A stretch of DNA of 16,682 nucleotides. It comes from Phycisphaerae bacterium. GTDB taxonomy: Bacteria > Planctomycetota > Phycisphaerae > Phycisphaerales > SM1A02. The translations under genes and the position numbers were made by a program. How positions within the stretch are numbered: the first letter of the stretch is position 1; each line of letters opens with the position of its first letter. Where the stretch lies: positions 20,882 to 37,563 of the forward strand of contig NZFT01000009.1 of NCBI GenBank assembly GCA_002690755.1, in the 5' to 3' direction. Shown one piece after another: positions 8,477-15,728 of the stretch. The notes under the pieces were generated by a model that had not been told where the DNA came from, did no database searches, and saw nothing but the letters and a program-made list of their open reading frames with translations.

Positions 8477-8517
8477 ATGAAGAGCATGAAGAGCATGAAG
8501 AGCATGAAGAGCATGAG
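8477..8517. repeat. 9-bp tandem repeat (ATGAAGAGC)n
   Basis: Four perfect head-to-tail copies of ATGAAGAGC start at 8477, followed by a partial fifth (ATGAG). It lies between the end of the membrane-protein gene and the terminator hairpin beside ssrA. The repeat is open in several frames (Met-Lys-Ser on plus, Met-Leu-Phe on minus), but there is no ribosome-binding site and no plausible protein, so it is most likely a non-coding minisatellite prone to copy-number change. Confidence 0.9.
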
Positions 8518-8546
8518 AAACCCGCCATCGAATGATGGCGGGTTTT
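8518..8546. terminator. Bidirectional terminator hairpin downstream of ssrA
   Basis: A perfect 12-bp stem (AAACCCGCCATC paired with GATGGCGGGTTT) with a GAAT loop, ending in TTTT on the plus strand. On the minus strand it begins 14 bases beyond the tmRNA 3' end and is followed by TTTCTC. It can therefore stop the tmRNA transcript and also the plus-strand transcript of the 7995-8381 gene. Confidence 0.8.
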
Positions 8547-8726
8547 CCCGTCGAAGAAGTGGAGCCGGGGGGATTCGAACCCCCGTCCCGAAACGTGCCG
8601 AAGGCCGCGTCTACGCGTGTAGTCGTCCCTTGATCTCGTTCACGACCCGGAGGGATGACGACCCAAGCCGTGAACAAGGCATGCGAATATCTCGATCCTC
8701 CAAGGCATGCCAGCCCTTCGGACCCA

Positions 8727-8776
8727 GCCCGATGATTTGCGGAATCCCACCCCATCGGGCGTCAGATGGGATTCCG
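8727..8776 (-). other. H-type pseudoknot in tmRNA after the tag
   Basis: On the minus strand, CGGAATCCCA (8776-8767) pairs perfectly with TGGGATTCCG (8749-8740), and GCCCGAT (8760-8754) from its loop pairs with ATCGGGC (8733-8727) downstream. The interleaved 10-bp and 7-bp stems form a textbook pseudoknot, as expected for the tmRNA segment following the tag stop codon. Confidence 0.85.
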
Positions 8777-8785
8777 TCACGGCGA

Positions 8786-8815
8786 TCAGGCCGCGAGAGC
8801 GTACTGCGTGTTGGC
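8786..8815 (-). other. ssrA: tmRNA proteolysis-tag reading frame (ANTQYALAA-stop)
   Basis: Reading the minus strand from the GCC at 8815 gives Ala-Asn-Thr-Gln-Tyr-Ala-Leu-Ala-Ala and then TGA. The ending ALAA is the classic ClpXP/ClpAP degron. The base four positions before the resume codon is A, as in E. coli tmRNA. The other two frames across this region do not give an ALAA ending. The alanine charged on the tmRNA would precede this tag. Confidence 0.9.
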
Positions 8816-8942
8816 AGATAAAAGTTTGCATCCTTTTTACGTGGCATGGATGCTCCACGACGCGCAACGACAAACGATCATCGTCCGGTCGATACCAGTC
8901 GGCCCCAGTTGTCAAAGAGCATCGTCCGAAGGACGACAACGG

Positions 8943-8948
8943 AGTATA
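8943..8948 (-). promoter_or_regulatory. Candidate -10 box of ssrA (TATACT)
   Basis: TATACT on the minus strand lies 37 bases before the mature tmRNA 5' end, which would give a precursor leader of about 30 nt to be removed by RNase P. No good -35 hexamer is seen at the normal distance. An alternative TTGACA just before the mature 5' end is too close to act as a -35 for this transcript. Confidence 0.4.
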
Positions 8949-9036
8949 CGCCCCGATCTCCAGGACCTGACCATGTTTCGGCGTCGAATCGACACGGCCC
9001 TTGTCGAAATCACGTCTTCGGCCGAGAATCCCGGGC

Positions 9037-9518
<482 letters not shown>

Positions 9519-9519
<1 letters not shown>

Positions 9520-10457
9520 TGGAGATCTCGAGCCTGCTGGAGGCGGTGGGGATTCCCGGCCGTCCCGTGGTCACGCGTTCAATGTCGGGTGATTCTGGCG
9601 CTCGCGTTCGCGTCGTCGAACTCGATGGTGAACACCTCCTGGTCGTGAAGACGGTCCGCGAGGAGCGTGGGGCGTCGCGCCGCGACCGCCTGCCGGCCGG
9701 CGGTTCCACCAGGATCCACGAGGAGGCGGCGGGCCTGTCGCTCATCGCGGCGACCGAGACCGTTCCGGTTCCCGAGATTGTGGCCTGTGGCGTCCTTGGT
9801 GGGACCGGGATTCTCGTGCTCGAGCATCTTCCGGTGGCGAAAGATCCGGCGGTGGACGATGCGGCGTGGATGCAGCTCGGTCGCGGGCTCGCCGACCTTC
9901 ATCTGTCGCCTCCTCCCGCCTGCCCGGCGCGGTTCGGACTCGATCATGACAACCACCTGGGTGGAACGTCTCAAGACAATCGCCCGGAAGCGGAATGGCA
10001 TGATTTCCTGATGAAACGGCGCATTCGACCCATGATCGATCGACTGCGGGCCGACCGACTGCTCGAAGAAGAGGAGAAGTCCGGACTCGATCGCCTCGTC
10101 GATGCGATCCCCGATCTTCTTCCGGCGAACATCAGACCCGGGCTCGTGCACGGAGATCTCTGGAGTGGGAACGCGTTGGTGACGAAAGACCGGGGGATCG
10201 CGGTCATCGACCCGGCGGTGGTCATCGCGGATCCGCTGTTCGAGATCGGAATGATGCGGCTGTTCGGGGGATTCCCGAGGGTCTGCGAGGAATCGCTGCT
10301 CGCGCGGCTGGGGGAGGTCGGTGGCCCGGTGATGCTCGAGGGTGCGGAGGCCCGAATCGAAATCGGGCGGGTCAACCACCTTCTCAATCACTGGCTGCTC
10401 TTCGGGCGTGAGTACGCCGCCGCGACGATGCGGGCCGTCGCGAGGCTCATGTCCTGA
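9519..10457 (+). CDS. Fructosamine/ribulosamine 3-kinase family protein
   Basis: ATP-dependent kinase of 312 residues in the fructosamine kinase family, which phosphorylates ketoamines formed by sugars on amino groups so that they become unstable and detach. Seen in sequence: an N-lobe lysine in LLVVKTV (Lys44), the family motif FGLDHDNHLGGT (about 139-150), the catalytic loop LVHGDLWSGN (Asp213) and the metal-binding IDPAV (Asp231), followed by FEIGMMRLFGGF, a strong family signature. The start at 9519 shares one base with the phosphatase stop (TGATG). The upstream phosphatase could remove the phosphate placed by this kinase or act on ribulosamine 5-phosphates. Bacterial members more often use ribulosamines and erythrulosamines than fructosamines. 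It is convergent with serC, with 10 bases between the stops. Confidence 0.95.
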
Positions 10458-10467
10458 CGGTCCGCGA

Positions 10468-11562
10468 TCAGCCGTGCTTCGCCGCGAAGTCCGACATGAA
10501 GGATGCGAGGGCGTCGCAGCCGGCCGGGGGGAAGGCGTTGTAGATCGAAGCCCGGATGCCGCCGACGGATCGGTGCCCCTTCAGCCCGTCCATGCCCGCG
10601 GCCTTCGCGTCGGTCACGAAGGTCTTCTCGAGCGACTCCTCGGGAAGACGGAAGGTCACGTTCATCTCGGACCGACTTTCCGCGGCGGCGTGGCCTCGAT
10701 AGAAGCCACCGCTTCCGTCGATCGCGTCGTAGATCGTCTTCGCCTTCGCCGCGTTGTGGGTCGCGATGCCTTCGAGGCCGCCCATTTCGAGGATCCACTC
10801 GAAGACGAGGCCCATGCAGTACACGCCGAACACCGGGGGGGTGTTCAGCCGCGATCCCTGGGCGGCGTGCTTGCGGTAGTCGAGGAGATCGATGGTCTCG
10901 CGGCAGGACCGCTCGAGCATGTCCTTGCGGATGATCACCAGGGCGACGCCGGAGGGGCCGAGATTCTTCTGGGCGCCGGCGTAGACGAGGGCGTGGTCGG
11001 CGTGGTTCCACGGCCGTCCGAACATCTCGCTGCTGGCATCGCAGACCAGGGGGGCGTCCGAGACCGGCGGCGTCGCGTACCGGGTCCCGTAGATCGTGTT
11101 GTTCGAGCAGTAGTGGAAGTACGCGGCGTCGGCCGTCGTCTTCAATTCGTCCGCCGACGGGCAGTGGTCGTATCCGCACGCCGAGCCGTCGAACGCGACG
11201 TTCACGTTTCCGAACTTCCGGGCTTCCTTGATCGCCTTGGTGGTCCAGGTTCCGGTGTCCGGATAGTCGGCGGTGGCGTCCTCGGGCAGGAAGTTCATGG
11301 GGATCATCCCGAACTGCATCGACGCACCACCCTGAAGGAACAGGACCTCGTGATCGTCGCCGAGACCGGCGAGCCGTCGGCACCGCTCGATCGCCTCGTC
11401 GAAGACGCGATCGATCACCGGGCCGCGGTGACTGTGCTCGAGCACGCCGATGCCGCTGCCGTCGATGTCCCAGACGTCCTCGCGGATCCGTTCGAGGACG
11501 GGTTCGGGCATCACGGCGGGGCCGGCGGAGAAGTTGAAGATTCGGGTGGTGGTGGTCGGCAT
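10468..11562 (-). CDS. serC: Phosphoserine aminotransferase
   Basis: PLP enzyme that converts 3-phosphohydroxypyruvate and glutamate to 3-phosphoserine and 2-oxoglutarate, the second step of serine synthesis (also used in pyridoxal phosphate synthesis in many bacteria). The 364-residue protein starts NFSAGPAVMPEPVL and shows SHRGP (44-48), FLQGGASMQF (75-84), HYCSNNTIYGT (150-160), the PLP lysine Lys199 in YAGAQKNLGPSG, and RSVGGIRASIYNA near the end. Length and motifs are typical. I start at the ATG at 11562, directly before the conserved N-terminus; the frame is open further upstream. It is the third gene of the DUF1015-serA-serC operon, 59 bases after serA. Confidence 0.97.
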   Translation of the reverse strand: MPTTTTRIFNFSAGPAVMPEPVLERIREDVWDIDGSGIGVLEHSHRGPVIDRVFDEAIERCRRLAGLGDDHEVLFLQGGASMQFGMIPMNFLPEDATADYPDTGTWTTKAIKEARKFGNVNVAFDGSACGYDHCPSADELKTTADAAYFHYCSNNTIYGTRYATPPVSDAPLVCDASSEMFGRPWNHADHALVYAGAQKNLGPSGVALVIIRKDMLERSCRETIDLLDYRKHAAQGSRLNTPPVFGVYCMGLVFEWILEMGGLEGIATHNAAKAKTIYDAIDGSGGFYRGHAAAESRSEMNVTFRLPEESLEKTFVTDAKAAGMDGLKGHRSVGGIRASIYNAFPPAGCDALASFMSDFAAKHG

Positions 11563-11621
11563 GCTCGGCGCTCGTGGGGGGGTGTCGACGGATGGAGGAT
11601 CGGATCGGGGAATCCGGAGGA

Positions 11622-12884
11622 TCAGTGGGCGGAGATGTCGACGCTGATCACGTGTTCGCCGCCTCGAAGCGCTTCGGCGAGATCGTTCGTCGGTGGTTCG
11701 GAGACCCGGATCCTCGCGCACGCGGCTTGGCCGCCGACGTAGATCACGTTCTCCATGTCCTCGACGTTGAGGCCTCCGCGGCTCAGGACGTCGCAGATCG
11801 TGGCGAGGACGCCGGGTCGGTTGAAGTGTCGGATGGTCAGGGTTGCGGCACCGGTCCCGGACGCGATGTTGATGCAGTTCGGCGTGTCGCCGGTCTCGAG
11901 GTGGACTCGAATGACCCGGACCGCTTCAGTCGCGATCGCGGCCTGGGCCTGATCGGTGGAGGCGCCCACGTGATGGGTGCCGTACACGCCGGGAAGTTTC
12001 ACGATGTCGTCCTCGAAGTCACCGGTGCCGCTTCCGGGCTCGTTCGCGAAGACATCGAGTCCGGCTCGAATGCCCTTCTCCTCGATCGCCCCGGCGAGGG
12101 CGGGCTGGTCGATCACCGATCCACGGCTGGTGTTCACCAGGATCGCGCCGGGTTTCATCGCGGCGACGAATTCCTGGGAGATGAGATGCCGGGTGTCGTC
12201 GTTGGCGGCGACGTTGACGGAGATCACGTCGCACATCCGGGCGAGATTGATCAGGTTCTCGCAGGCATGGCAGCCGGCGGATTCGGCTCGCGCCTCGGTG
12301 ATCGAACGGCTCCAGGCGAAGACCCGCATGCCGAAGGCGTTGCCGCGGTCCGCGATGGCCTCGCCGATCCGGCCGAGGCCCACGATGCCGAGGGTCCGTC
12401 CCGCGAGTCCCGGCGCCTTGGAGTATTTCTTCTTGTTCCAGACACCGGCACGAAGGTCGGCCGCCTGGTCGGGAATGCGACGATCGCACCCGAGGATCAG
12501 CCCCCACGCGAGTTCCGCGACCGCGAGGGAGTTCTTGCCCGGGCAGTTCGCGACGGAGATTCCCCGGCCACTCGCGGCCGTGACGTCGATGTTGTCGGTG
12601 CCCGCACCGGCCCGGACGACCAGGGCCATCTGTCCCGCCGCACCGATCGCGTCGGCCCGGACCTTGGTGGAGCGGACGACGAGAATCTGCGGATCGTGTT
12701 CGGCGATCGCCGCGGGCAGCGTTTCGGGGGTCAGGTCCGGATGGGATTCGACGCGATGACCGAGGGACTCGAGCGTCTCGATGCCGGACGCGTCGAACTT
12801 GTCGGCGATCAGGATCGTCGCGCCGGCCGACGGACCGGCGGGGTTTGCGGACGACTGGGTCTGGGACATGGTGCCATTGCTCAT
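11622..12884 (-). CDS. serA: D-3-phosphoglycerate dehydrogenase with ACT domain
   Basis: NAD-dependent enzyme that oxidises 3-phosphoglycerate to 3-phosphohydroxypyruvate, the entry step of serine synthesis. The 420-residue protein has the substrate-binding domain (VVRAGAGTDNID, 89-100), a Rossmann NAD site GIVGLGRIG (166-174), catalytic Arg254 in NTSRG, Glu282 in ANEPG and His305 in THHVGAST, and a C-terminal ACT domain (about 349-420, starting LTIRHFNRPGVLATI). There is no intervening ASB domain, so it is the short E. coli-like type, where the ACT domain mediates serine feedback inhibition. The start overlaps the stop of the DUF1015 gene (ATGA). The first 20 residues are Ser/Ala/Pro-rich, and a second ATG at codon 6 is possible. 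Confidence 0.97.
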   Translation of the reverse strand: MSNGTMSQTQSSANPAGPSAGATILIADKFDASGIETLESLGHRVESHPDLTPETLPAAIAEHDPQILVVRSTKVRADAIGAAGQMALVVRAGAGTDNIDVTAASGRGISVANCPGKNSLAVAELAWGLILGCDRRIPDQAADLRAGVWNKKKYSKAPGLAGRTLGIVGLGRIGEAIADRGNAFGMRVFAWSRSITEARAESAGCHACENLINLARMCDVISVNVAANDDTRHLISQEFVAAMKPGAILVNTSRGSVIDQPALAGAIEEKGIRAGLDVFANEPGSGTGDFEDDIVKLPGVYGTHHVGASTDQAQAAIATEAVRVIRVHLETGDTPNCINIASGTGAATLTIRHFNRPGVLATICDVLSRGGLNVEDMENVIYVGGQAACARIRVSEPPTNDLAEALRGGEHVISVDISAH

Positions 12885-14149
12885 TGAACGGGCTCCCGGT
12901 TGGTTTCGAATCGATGGGCGAAGAGTCCGCTCCGGAGTTTCGGCTCGAACCAGGTGGATTTGGGTGGCATGATCTCGCCCGCATCGGCGACGCGGAGGAG
13001 TTCGGTCATGCTGGTGGGATGCATGCTGAAGGCGACGGCCCATTCGCCGGCGTCGACGAGGCGTTCGAGTTCCGCGGTGCCCCGGCTCCCGCCCACGAAG
13101 CCGATCCGCTCGTCGATGCGAGGATCGCCGATGGAGAGCAGGGGGCCGAGCACGCGATCCTGGAGGAGGGCCACGTCGAGGCACGCGATGGGATCGGCTC
13201 GATCGATCGTGGACTCGTCGAAGGTGAGCCGATGCCACCCCGAGCCGATCCGGATGCAGACCGAGCCGGGATCGGCGGGTTCGGGCGTGGTTCCTTCGGC
13301 GACCGCTTCGAGCGTTCCCAGCGTTCCGAGGCGTTCGAGGAAGTCGGTTTCGGACATCCCGTCGAGATCCCGGACCACGCGGTTGTAGGGGAGGATCTGA
13401 AGCTCCGATTCGGAAAAGACCACCGCGAGAATGCGGTTGTATTCCTCGTCGCCTCGATGGTCGGGGTTCCGGGCCGCGCGTTCCGCCGCGATCCGGCCTC
13501 CGGCCGCGGATCGATGGTGCCCGTCGGCGATGTAGAGCTCCGGAACGTCCGCGAACATCGCTCCGAAGTCCGCCACGTTCCTGACTCGCCAGAGCGTGTG
13601 GGTGACGTCGTCGCTCACGAAATGCATCAGGGGGCGATCGGTCGTGGCGGCGACGATCGCGGACTTGATCTCGTCGGCGTTCGGGGCCTCGTCACGGAAG
13701 GCGAGGAACACGGGCTCGGCGTGCACGCTCGAGACATCGAGGTGTCGGGTCCGGTCGTCCTCCTTTTCGGGACGCGTCTTCTCGTGTCGCCGAATGGTCC
13801 CGTTCTCATATTCGGACGCGTCCACGGTGCACACCAGCCCGAGTTGACGATGACCGTTTCGGACGAGTCGGTACACGAAGAGGCCCGGTTCCTCCTCTTC
13901 CACCAGAACGTCCGCGTCGATGAGCCGCTCGAGATTCGCCCGACCGCGTTCGTAGACCTCCGCGGCGTAGGGGTCAACGCCTTCGGCGAAGTCGATCTCG
14001 GGACGAATGACGCGCAGATAACTGTTCGGACGTCCTTCGGCGAGCTCACCCGCCTCTGCGGTGGAGATCACGTCGTAGGGGGGGCATGACACCTCCGCAG
14101 CGTGCGGGGGATGCGGTCGGATGGCCTTGAACGGGTGGATGATGCTCAT
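12881..14149 (-). CDS. DUF1015 family protein, first gene of the serine operon
   Basis: A 422-residue member of the uncharacterised DUF1015 family. Conserved features are VSCPPYDVI (20-28), YENGTIRRHEKTRPEKEDDR (114-133), YIADGHHRSAAG (206-217), ILPYNRVV (252-259) and the end MPPKSTWFEPKLRSGL (394-409). The YIADGHHR motif resembles the ParB/sulfiredoxin-like fold used by the free serine kinase SerK; that link is inference from memory. The ATG at 14149 has a strong AAAGGAG six bases upstream. The stop overlaps the serA start (ATGA), so it is co-translated with serA and serC. No serB is in the operon, so a role in phosphoserine handling or in sensing is attractive but unproven. It has no TM segments, so it is cytoplasmic. 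Confidence 0.93.
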   Translation of the reverse strand: MSIIHPFKAIRPHPPHAAEVSCPPYDVISTAEAGELAEGRPNSYLRVIRPEIDFAEGVDPYAAEVYERGRANLERLIDADVLVEEEEPGLFVYRLVRNGHRQLGLVCTVDASEYENGTIRRHEKTRPEKEDDRTRHLDVSSVHAEPVFLAFRDEAPNADEIKSAIVAATTDRPLMHFVSDDVTHTLWRVRNVADFGAMFADVPELYIADGHHRSAAGGRIAAERAARNPDHRGDEEYNRILAVVFSESELQILPYNRVVRDLDGMSETDFLERLGTLGTLEAVAEGTTPEPADPGSVCIRIGSGWHRLTFDESTIDRADPIACLDVALLQDRVLGPLLSIGDPRIDERIGFVGGSRGTAELERLVDAGEWAVAFSMHPTSMTELLRVADAGEIMPPKSTWFEPKLRSGLFAHRFETNREPVQ

Positions 14150-14155
14150 GCGAAA

Positions 14156-14162
14156 CTCCTTT
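14156..14162 (-). promoter_or_regulatory. Strong ribosome-binding site of the serine operon (AAAGGAG)
   Basis: AAAGGAG lies six bases before the ATG at 14149 and fixes that start over the in-frame alternative 13 codons upstream. Confidence 0.75.
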
Positions 14163-14186
14163 CCGGATCCGGATCCGGCGTTCCGC

Positions 14187-14192
14187 ATTCTA
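14187..14192 (-). promoter_or_regulatory. Candidate -10 box (TAGAAT) for the DUF1015-serA-serC operon
   Basis: TAGAAT on the minus strand is 37 bases before the DUF1015 start codon, which would give a leader of about 30 nt. A usable -35 is not obvious. The sequence just upstream is relatively AT-rich (CCAAATTCGTTT), unlike the surroundings. Confidence 0.3.
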
Positions 14193-14407
14193 CCTCCAGA
14201 AACGAATTTGGAACGACTCGCTTCGATCCGGCGGAAGTCGGGATCGGTGCTCGCGAGGGAACCCGAAAATCCGACGAAAACGACCAGTTTTACACTGAAG
14301 GTGACGACCGTGCGATCCGATATCTAGGTGCGACGGCTCGCGAGGGGCGAGTCGTCGAGCGCGGCGGTCGCTGGAGAGCGGCCGATCACCACCTGAGTAG
14401 AGAAGAC

Positions 14408-14728
14408 ATGACGACGCACGACGAAACCGTCCACGGAACCGGATTCATCTCATCGACCCTTTCGATCTCCGGGGGAAGCCCCCTCGACGGATCTGCCACC
14501 CTGTTCCAGCTCGACGGCGAGCGGTTCGGCGAGATGCACTCGTTGGTCGAACTCGCGATCTCGGACCAGGCCCTCGAAGGTCGGACCGCAGCCCCGCTTT
14601 CCGCGGGTGCCGCCGTATCGCTCGGCTTCGAAGCACCCGGCACGCCCGCGCGGCATGGAGAGGTCGTGAAGTGCGATCCCTGCGGCGAGGGTTGGCGGAT
14701 CGGCATTCGACTCGCCGACGCGGCCTGA
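14408..14728 (+). CDS. Small protein with degenerate PilZ-like C-terminal region
   Basis: A 106-residue protein with no signal peptide or TM segment. The C-terminal half (LSAGAAVSLGFE ... ARHGEVVKC ... GEGWRIGIRLA, about 64-103) follows the beta-strand pattern of a PilZ domain. The RxxxR and (D/N)xSxxG residues that bind cyclic di-GMP in true PilZ proteins are missing, so any PilZ relation would be of the non-binding type, and the similarity is weak. The ATG at 14408 has AGAGAAG upstream; the frame remains open further 5' but that part overlaps the promoter region of the divergent DUF1015 gene. Its nearest downstream genes are pilin-like, which fits a PilZ-type adaptor, but 422 bases and a strong hairpin separate them. 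Confidence 0.6.
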   Translation: MTTHDETVHGTGFISSTLSISGGSPLDGSATLFQLDGERFGEMHSLVELAISDQALEGRTAAPLSAGAAVSLGFEAPGTPARHGEVVKCDPCGEGWRIGIRLADAA

Positions 14729-14768
14729 CTGATCCCACGGCCCGGCGTCACCCGACTCGATTCAGAAG

Positions 14769-14798
14769 CGACCCCGACCGGCGATCCGGTCGGGGTCG
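14769..14798 (+). terminator. Strong GC-rich hairpin after the PilZ-like gene
   Basis: A perfect 13-bp stem (CGACCCCGACCGG with CCGGTCGGGGTCG) and a CGAT loop, 40 bases after the stop codon at 14728. There is no U-tract (TCACGTT follows), so it could be a terminator that needs help or a 3'-end stabiliser. Confidence 0.55.
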
Positions 14799-15150
14799 TC
14801 ACGTTCCGACCGGATCGGAGCCCGACGCGAACACCGGTTCTGGGACCAAGGAGCGCCGACTGGATGATCTGGCGCGGATCGCCCGGCGTGACCCCGGGCG
14901 GATTGGTCGGGTTCTCCGACCAGGGGATCGATTCCTCATCTAGATGAACCGAAGTTCAACGTGCCGGACGACTCGTCCGGTGTTGGACGTCGTCGCTGGA
15001 GGGAAGGACGACTCGCCAACTTCGCCCGATCGGTCGTGGTGCGGACGATCGGGTGTTTCCGGCGGTGACCACGTGTGTCTCCGTGAGCGAGGCGGCGGGG
15101 TGCCGCGAAGCGTGCAATCGAAACGAATCTTCCCGCAAGGAGCTGGACAC
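14799..15150. other. Non-coding stretch before the pilin-like genes
   Basis: I see no convincing gene in this part of the 422-base gap. It holds two short perfect hairpins: 14904-14922 (7-bp stem TGGTCGG/CCGACCA, loop GTTCT) and 14964-14980 (7-bp stem CCGGACG/CGTCCGG, loop ACT). Between them is a 10-bp palindrome CATCTAGATG at 14937-14946. The end holds the ribosome-binding site AAGGAG (15137-15142) of the first pilin gene. A long 5' leader or an sRNA could lie here, but no clear -10/-35 or sigma-54 -24/-12 pair is visible. Confidence 0.5.
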
Positions 15151-15576
15151 ATGAGCAAGCGTCGAAACAACGTCAAGCGTGGCTTCACCCTCATCGAAAT
15201 CCTGATCGTGGTCGTGATTCTCGGCATTCTCGCCGCGATCATCATTCCGCAGTTCACGGATGCCGCCCAGGATGCCGGTGCTTCGAGCGCCCGCAGCCAG
15301 CTGCAGACGATGCGGAGTCAGATCGAGCTCTACCGGGTCCAGAACAACGGTGCGGCGCCCTCCGACGATGGTGCCGGTGCCGGTCCCTGGACCGAGCTGG
15401 TCGACTCGAACTACATCCGTTCCGCGCCGAACTGGCCCAACGGATTCGAGTCGGTCTACGACGCGACCGCCGGTGACCTCACGCTCACCTTCGACACCGC
15501 CGTGGCGCCGGTTCCCGACGTCGACGGCAACGGATCCAGCGAGGCGGCCGATGTGACCGCCATCGAAGCCTGGTGA
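15151..15576 (+). CDS. Type IV pilin / type II secretion pseudopilin-like protein 1
   Basis: Prepilin of 141 residues, about 130 after processing. The short basic leader MSKRRNNVKRG ends in the prepilin peptidase site after Gly11; the mature protein begins FTLIEILIVVVILGILAA with the conserved Glu at mature position 5 and the hydrophobic assembly helix. The helix continues to about residue 66 (RSQLQTMRSQIELYRVQNNG), as in GspG-like pseudopilins. The C-terminal 19 residues (DVDGNGSSEAADVTAIEAW) fit a calcium-binding loop with ligands at 1, 3, 5, 7, 9 and 12. AAGGAG lies eight bases before the start. The gene is followed by a second, related pilin after 152 bases. It could be a major pseudopilin or a pilin; the secretion and assembly genes are not in the window. 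Confidence 0.93.
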   Translation: MSKRRNNVKRGFTLIEILIVVVILGILAAIIIPQFTDAAQDAGASSARSQLQTMRSQIELYRVQNNGAAPSDDGAGAGPWTELVDSNYIRSAPNWPNGFESVYDATAGDLTLTFDTAVAPVPDVDGNGSSEAADVTAIEAW

Positions 15577-15594
15577 TCGAGCGACGATGAACAC

Positions 15595-15626
15595 GCGGCA
15601 TCCCGATCGACAGGTCGGGGTGCCGC
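15595..15626 (+). terminator. Hairpin between the two pilin-like genes
   Basis: A 12-bp stem (GCGGCATCCCGA with TCGGGGTGCCGC, one G-U pair) with an 8-base loop, starting 19 bases after the first pilin stop. TTCGTCC follows, so there is no strong U-tract. It may partially terminate or stabilise the first pilin mRNA. A further stem, GGGGCG/CGCCCC with a GTT loop, lies at 15696-15710 just before the second gene's ribosome-binding site. Confidence 0.5.
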
Positions 15627-15728
15627 TTCGTCCATCCCCCGGCGAACGCCGGCATCGGATGGTCTTGATGAGAATTTCGAGCGTGTTCCGGGGGAGGGGC
15701 GGTTCGCCCCGAAAGAAGGAGCATTGGG

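Larger units (their letters stand above)
8560..8906 (-). ncRNA. ssrA: tmRNA (transfer-messenger RNA)
   Basis: One-piece tmRNA of 347 nt that rescues stalled ribosomes by trans-translation. The 5' end reads GGGGCCGACTGGTATCGAC, the hallmark of tmRNA, and the 3' end reads GGGGGTTCGAATCCCCC followed by CGGCTCCA, giving a T-arm and a 7-bp acceptor stem. All seven acceptor pairs form, including the G3-U pair that makes tmRNA a substrate for alanyl-tRNA synthetase. CCA is not encoded (the next bases are CTT), so it must be added after transcription. The tag frame lies at 8786-8815, and at least one strong pseudoknot follows it at 8727-8776. The gene is on the minus strand; a terminator hairpin sits just beyond the 3' end. 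SmpB, its partner, is not in this window. Confidence 0.97.

Noticed and set aside
8560..8600. tRNA-like 3' half (T-arm and acceptor strand) that could be called as a tRNA
   Set aside because: No matching 5' half with D-arm and anticodon lies within tRNA distance; the matching acceptor strand is 330 bases away, which makes it the tmRNA 3' end.
8477..8821. Plus-strand open frame starting with Met-Lys-Ser repeats
   Set aside because: It runs through the tandem repeat, the terminator and the tmRNA, has no ribosome-binding site and no protein-like composition.
8907..8917. TTGACA on the minus strand just before ssrA as a -35 box
   Set aside because: It lies directly before the mature tmRNA 5' end, so a start driven from it would fall inside the gene.
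10458..10467. Terminator between the kinase gene and serC
   Set aside because: Only 10 bases separate the convergent stops and no hairpin with a U-tract is present.
11574..14089. Long plus-strand open frames opposite serA and DUF1015
   Set aside because: They are antisense to genes with full motif support and show no recognisable protein features; high GC yields such frames widely in this window.
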